64,000 nucleotides of DNA from Apostichopus japonicus (taxonomy: Eukaryota > Echinodermata > Holothuroidea > Aspidochirotida > Stichopodidae): the NCBI RefSeq assembly GCF_037975245.1, contig NC_092583.1, forward strand, positions 11,921,764 to 11,985,763. The letters are read 5' to 3'. The number at the start of each line of letters is the position of its first letter. Position 1 is the stretch's first letter. Of the stretch, positions 58,801 to 64,000 are shown piece after piece. Below the pieces are notes generated by a model. That model was not told where the DNA came from and ran no database searches. It saw nothing but the letters and a program-made list of their open reading frames with translations. The position numbers and the translations under genes are program-made.

Positions 58801-61800
58801 AATGTATAAAAAAATCAGTTCAAAGGTCAGAACCTTAGGAACACTACTTTTGAAAAGGTTTTAGCTTTTTTTTTTAATTAAGATTTGAGAACATAACTGG
58901 TGACTTTAAAGCCTAAAAAATGTGGAGTAGTTTCCAAAGAGATTTAGAATGACCCACTTCATTCACAGACAGTGGTGTACCAGCATCCATCCTATCTTTA
59001 GGTAATGGTAGAGGTCTCTAATCTCAACAGTCCTAAACTAACCAAGTACTTGATTTATGTAGTCATGAGCTTTAACACACTAAATGCTGATTAAATCGTG
59101 GAAGTGTTTAGTCTAATGGACGGTACAGATGCCATTTAATTACAGTTAATCAACAGTTTTGCCATCCCTTGTGAATTAAATCATACAAAGCTTTTTTGTT
59201 TAATTGACATACAGTAAGTCCGGTCTACCATAGTCACCGTGGGTGTTTGTGTGTGTCGCGAATTGTTAACTGTTAATTTTCTTGTCTATTCCTCTCTCAT
59301 TTGCAGTAGATTAACTTACATTATCTCAGCAAGCCTATCATTATTTTGATGAGCTTTAACATACAAGTTTGCATTGTAGCAATTGAAACTGGTTCTAAAA
59401 TGAAAGTTATGGTTCTTTTATTAAAAAACCTCCATTGAGATCATTACATTAATCTGAATGGTCTTTTCAAGTCCCGGCCTTGGATACGAGTGATTTGATT
59501 TATTACTTTTAAACAATGCACTTCATTAGCATGATGTAGAGTCAAGCATTGTTTTAAATAGTTAAGGGAGGATAAATTAAACACTTTGCTGTTTCTTTGT
59601 TTACATGTCATTTACATTACACATATTTATATAAGTAAGCGCACGGTTGACAAAAATAAGTTTACATTAATTTTTTTCACCAGTCAATGCACATATGGTG
59701 AAAATGTATGGTAAAAGCTAAGGGTGGTGTTTAGCTAGCATGACCAACTTCAATTCTATATGCAGTAATACTCGGGCTCTATAAAGTCGATACAAATTTT
59801 GGACGGCAACCAAGTCACGAAGGATCTCTCTTAATTGTCCGCAGTCCGACTGATGGTGTCAGTGATGCCGACAGTTGTGTTTCTCAAATTTGAGCATTAG
59901 TTTCATTTATTACTGTTGTCTATTTACTTTGGGAGATATTGTCCTTAACGTCCCACTGGATGCAGGTGGATCAAGGACGTCTTCTTGAAAGCAGACGAGG
60001 ACGGCAACGGCAGTTTAGAGCTCAGCGAAATACTGAAACTCATCAGAAAGATGAACGTGAAGATAGACGACGACTATGCCCAGACCATATTTCAGGTAAA
60101 GTCAGGTGAAAATATTGATGATTCTACTTGAGTGCTGGCTTCGTTTCTTTATTAACATATTTACTATAACTCGCCTTGCCCTTACCTGTTCCCCACTGTG
60201 AACTCATCCTCAACCAGCTATTTTTTCCCACAAAAATTAAAGATGAATTATAGTTCTTTATCATCTAAAATGGTGTGAATATAGTGTTAAGAAACCTTAT
60301 AAATGTAGATGCAGTTACAATTCCATCGGAGACTTTGATATGCAAATAATAGGCTTAGTTTACAATCACATCTGCTATAAAAGTAGGACTATTGTAGGGG
60401 CATTGCGCTTTAGTTTGAAAAGTGACAAAATATGTGTTGAGGTTTATAATATCCTGTCACATGACACACACACATTCTTGCTTTCACTTCTCAGTGCGGC
60501 AGGGTAAAACAATAACAGTTTTTACACCAAAGCCACTCAGGGAAATAATTTAAAAGAATCAAATTTTATGCAGTAACTTTTGTCTGTTGTAACATGCTAC
60601 AGTTTCAGTGTAGTGTTATACATCATTGGCCTGCATTTTTCGCAGAATTTTGCGATGCGATGCCAGATACATTATTCCAGCTTGTCACACACTTGAGTAA
60701 AATGGTTTTATTATTAACTTTTGGTAATTTTTTTTCCACGTTTTGTATCAGAGAAGTCTCAGTGTTTTTTATGTTTTCATTTGATATAATTATTGTGGTA
60801 TTTTGCATCACAGAAGTTTGGATCTTTTTAATTTTTTATACTGCTTAATTCTTCATTTTTCCCCCTCTTTTTCCGGCCATTTAGTTTAATTTTCAATATG
60901 GCTCGCCACTTTGTACAGAGATGCCAACCAGTACGATTTTATCGTATTTAGTACGATAAAACAAGTGAAATACGATAATACGATATTGCCTCTTGAAAAT
61001 ACGATTTTTCATCTTTCAAAAAAAAAAAAAAAAAAAAGTTTTTTTTTATATATATTTTTTAAAGGAAGCGGAATCGCATAGAAACATGTACAAGTAACCC
61101 CCAAACCCCGACAAACACGTTGAACAGCGAGCCTACATGGGCGGGAAATACGCGGAATCGGCAGCTTTACAATTTTCTCATTAAATGTTAATGAAAAAAG
61201 CAAACATTTTACTTGCCCGTTCTTACCAGTAAAACATTTTTCTGACATTTTACTGGCCCGGGGGCCAACGGGCCAGTGGTAGTGTCAAGTTTTCGTGAAA
61301 ATCTGATTTTTCTCTCCATAATCTGATTTTTTTAGGATATTCAGTCTGTTTTTTTTGTGTCAAGAGGCATCTCTGTTTGTGGATATTTAAAGCCAGGATT
61401 TTTGCCTTTCCTGCTTTCGTTGCATGCATACTTATGAAACTACAGGACATGATATCATCATCATATTGTACATGCATGTTATACTAGTTTACAGGGTTAT
61501 TACACTTTTATTAAAATAAGATAATGCATGTCTGGATATGTCTCTCTGTCCAGTGGTGAACCTTGATTTATTAGCAGACTCCTAACGTAAGTAGTACCCA
61601 AAGTACCATATCAATAACTGAGTTATTTATCCGAAGGGAAACCTAACCCAACATGCTATAAATTAGCATATACAGCGTGTTAAATCATACCTAACTCAGG
61701 ATATATGGGAATAAGCATATGCGAAATTATTATAGATGTATATATTGTATAATTTATAAACATCACATACAGCTTCATATTTTTCCATAAATCTTGCTTT

Positions 61801-62250
61801 TCCAGTCGATTTATGAGATTTTGGGGGGGGGGGGGGGATTTTGTTTCATGCTGGATTCAATACTAAAATTCCTGTTACACTGGATAGTACACTGATATGA
61901 CTAGTTACAAAGTCACTTTGTTTCAAATAATGAAGTAAATTTTGGGAACTTTTCTGATTTGACTTAAAGTGGTATGGGGGTTATAAATACTGATATTTTA
62001 CCATATATGCTTTGCTTTGAAATAATTATAAGAAAGCTGAGGTTTCCCTTAAAGAAGACGCAAACCCAACCATGATTTATTGACCGTCAACTTACATGTT
62101 TATTTTACAACATATTCTTTTTTTTGTCATTCTTTTAATCAAACTATAGAAATCTGACACAAAGAGAACCAATGTCTTGGATGAAGACGAGTTTGTAGAT
62201 TTCTACAGAGAGATCACCAAGAGGCCGGAAGTCGAGGAGATTTTCGACAG
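49815..62250 (+). CDS. Phosphoinositide phospholipase C, delta type (5' part)
   Basis: Coding exons join in phase: 49815-49845, 56226-56384, 57572-57797, 59966-60095 and 62150-62250, giving 215 residues plus a split codon; the rest lies beyond the window. An in-frame stop at 49749-49751 precedes the ATG. Residues about 12-135 form a PH domain (LTKVSCSKRRK, FRVTENELYLRY, IADIQEIRPGR, FSVILNGETRILNLVA, DAEIWINGL), which in this family tethers the enzyme to PIP2. Then come EF hands: loop 1 is D149 to E160 (DEDGNGSLELSE), a complete calcium-type loop, and loop 2 is degenerate. FVDFYREITKRPEVEEIF is close to vertebrate PLCD3. The enzyme would hydrolyse PIP2 to IP3 and diacylglycerol. The catalytic X and Y domains are not in view, so an inactive PLC-like paralogue cannot be excluded. 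The subtype among PLCD1, D3 and D4 is unresolved. Confidence 0.9.
49846..56225. other. PLCD first intron
   Basis: 6.4 kb with no supported exon. There are G runs near 50338, 54388 and 54490 and C runs near 53185 and 54845. The long first intron after an 11-codon exon is where first-intron enhancers would be expected, but nothing specific was identified. Confidence 0.5.
57880..58350. repeat. Repeat with AGGTCA half sites in the PLCD intron
   Basis: ATTTCACCACCACT with ATTGTCCTGTACTCC occurs at about 57890 and again at about 58285, a spacing near 390 bp. Between them GTCATTTGGGGTCA occurs twice, and AGGTCAAAGGTCA is perfect at 58119-58131. The same half-site motif occurs in the 29130-29545 repeat, so the two may belong to one superfamily. 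Confidence 0.65.
60916..61375. mobile_element. hAT-like miniature element in a PLCD intron
   Basis: Inverted ends CAGAGATGCC and GGCATCTCTG, a common hAT terminus. Flanks TTTGTA and TTTGTG agree only partly, so the target duplication is eroded or shifted. The left interior repeats TACGAT/ATCGTA, and a run of about 20 A lies near 61019. No coding sequence. Confidence 0.65.
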
Positions 62251-64000
62251 GTGAGCGATTGAATGGATTGGTCGAAACTGATTGAAAGTTCAATCCATAC
62301 TTCATACATACATAGGTTATTGAACAAGGTATAAAGAATCATTTTCACATACAATTACACACAGATTGAATGGGGAGGGAAGGTGTGGGGGGGGGGAAGG
62401 GCTATGACCAATGTTTCTCAGAATTTGTAAATTTGAAAAGCATAAAAAGGATGCTTTTGTATTGGCACTGCAGGCACTGAAATCCTCTTGAATGATCATA
62501 GCTGGTTTTGTGCAATTTATGGAGATTTGTTTTTTATTTGTGTTTGCTATTGTTTGGTTTTTTGTTCAATGCAAATTTTTGAACATTGCAAAATAATAAG
62601 CCATCCCCCCTTGTCTTTGCCCCTTTCCCCACCCAGTGTAACATCATTACTCAACAACATATTGCAGTGGAGGTGACCTGACAGAAGCATAGATTGTGTG
62701 ACACAGTTTTAAGATGAGGATTAATGTTCCACTTTTGGGCTCATGTTGAGTCAAGGGACAAAGTCTGCTAGCAGTTCCGGGGGTGGAACCCCCGATGCCT
62801 CCCTTATATACCCTTTGAGCCCTTTTTCTATAAAAAAAACAAATGAGAACATCATTTTGTGTAATATGTATAAATATAACATTCTGCCCTTGGAATGCGG
62901 AACAACTTAACCTTCTGGCAATTTGCCAACCATAATCACAGGCTATAAAACTTGCTGCGAAGATATATATAGCATTATTGTAGGCAATCAATGTATACTA
63001 TTTCTTAAAACAGTACCGTAAATTATTGTAAGGTCAAAATAACACATCAATTCTACTCCTCGTGCCTGCCTGTGTCGTAAGCCATAACCCTGTATCTAGA
63101 CCGTAAAACGTTGAACCTTTGTGAGCCGATTTTACTTCATCTTTCTTTGCTGTTTTTTGATAAAGTACTAAAAATTTCATAACTATTATACTAACTTGTT
63201 CATCGAAATAGCTTAATTGACCCAGTCAAGTTTTTGTGTCAAATAATTTGGAACAAAGTAACAAATGATCTAAATGTCGTTATTTAGTACTTCATATTAC
63301 TTTTTTTTTTTTCTCTGAGCGATTATGAAATTTTCACAATTGAAAGGAATCATTATAATATAGGCAACTGTTTCCTCCTCATTCTTCATTGTTTTTGAGA
63401 CATTCATGGACGGTGTCTTTATTATTAGGGTGGCCAGTTGCAATTCTTATTTTGAGTAATATTCACTCAATAGATATGAAAATTTAAAAAAAAAATTAAA
63501 AAAGTAAAAAAAGTTAAAATTGCCAATCCAAGGGTGAAAAGCTACGTTGAAATCTCAATTACATGTTTAAGAGATACTTTAGGAACAGGTAGGGGGCAAA
63601 AAAAACCCCCATAAAACTAGGACTGGGCATTGTTTTGCCTCGATTGTTTATTTATCTACTAGGTTACGCAGAGGCCTAGAACCATGGAACCTTCAATTAG
63701 CAAACACAGTATCATTGATATCGAGGGTATGAAACTAAGAGAAGCAAGGGAAGTCATAAGTACAGGTATAGTGTTTATTTTGTTGTTACAGTAGGTAAAA
63801 CTTCCTTTTCTAATTCCCAAATCAAACTTCAGGATGGGGGCAATTACGGAGTTGCCTAAATTGTAACATTAGAAAACTGTCAAGAGATATTGAAAGAAAA
63901 GGAAGCAAAAAGTGTCTCGTGTAGCGACTGATAACAGCGCAAACAGATGCAAACGTATTACGTTAAAGGACACGAGTACTTCCCCCGAAGTATACCAAGT
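62251..64000. other. PLCD intron, continues past the window
   Basis: No exon encoding the expected third EF-hand segment of a delta PLC could be found, so the next coding exon lies beyond 64000. A G run is at about 62385. Confidence 0.5.

Overview
This is animal nuclear DNA. It is AT-rich, has long introns with GT/AG junctions, and carries dense short repeats. The protein families, a 237-residue Bax-inhibitor-1 close to the vertebrate form, and the abundance of AGGCCTA-type intronic motifs and TA microsatellites suggest an invertebrate deuterostome, most likely an echinoderm such as a sea cucumber. That placement is inference. No bacterial, organellar or viral gene was seen.

I could rebuild four protein genes exon by exon, with reading phase agreeing at every junction. 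(1) A TMEM163-like zinc-transport membrane protein, plus strand, 12456-21387, nine coding exons, 295 aa. (2) Mitochondrial ribosomal protein L10 (MRPL10, uL10m), minus strand, 24228 to about 28518, three firm exons and one tentative first exon. (3) TMBIM6/Bax inhibitor-1, plus strand, 32712-44311, nine coding exons, 237 aa. (4) The 5' part of a phosphoinositide phospholipase C of the delta type, plus strand, from 49815 to beyond the window, with five coding exons covering the PH domain and first EF hands. TMEM163 and MRPL10 converge. MRPL10 and TMBIM6 diverge across about 2 kb. The four genes are unrelated in function: zinc transport, mitochondrial translation, ER calcium and stress control, and phosphoinositide signalling.

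Region by region: 1-12.4 kb has no recognisable gene and is a repeat landscape of TA arrays, hAT-type miniature elements, tRNA-derived SINEs and a degenerate hexamer array. 12.4-21.4 kb is TMEM163, whose introns hold very long TA tracts, a snRNA-headed retroposon and inverted-repeat elements. 21.4-24.2 kb is the convergent gap. 24.2-28.5 kb is MRPL10. 28.5-32.7 kb is the divergent promoter region plus the TMBIM6 5' intron. 32.7-46.4 kb is TMBIM6 with a probable 2-kb 3' UTR. 46.4-49.8 kb is intergenic, with a promoter-like block just before PLCD. 49.8-64 kb is PLCD.

The most unusual item is a 201-bp retroposed element at 12718-12918 whose 5' end is the 5' end of U2 snRNA. It is flanked by a perfect 15-bp target duplication, and a second, diverged U2-like element lies near 48.5-48.8 kb. 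A second theme is a set of eight short elements with hAT-like ends, most with 8-bp target duplications, including two sibling copies 27 kb apart. I did not find a clear multi-gene novel system.
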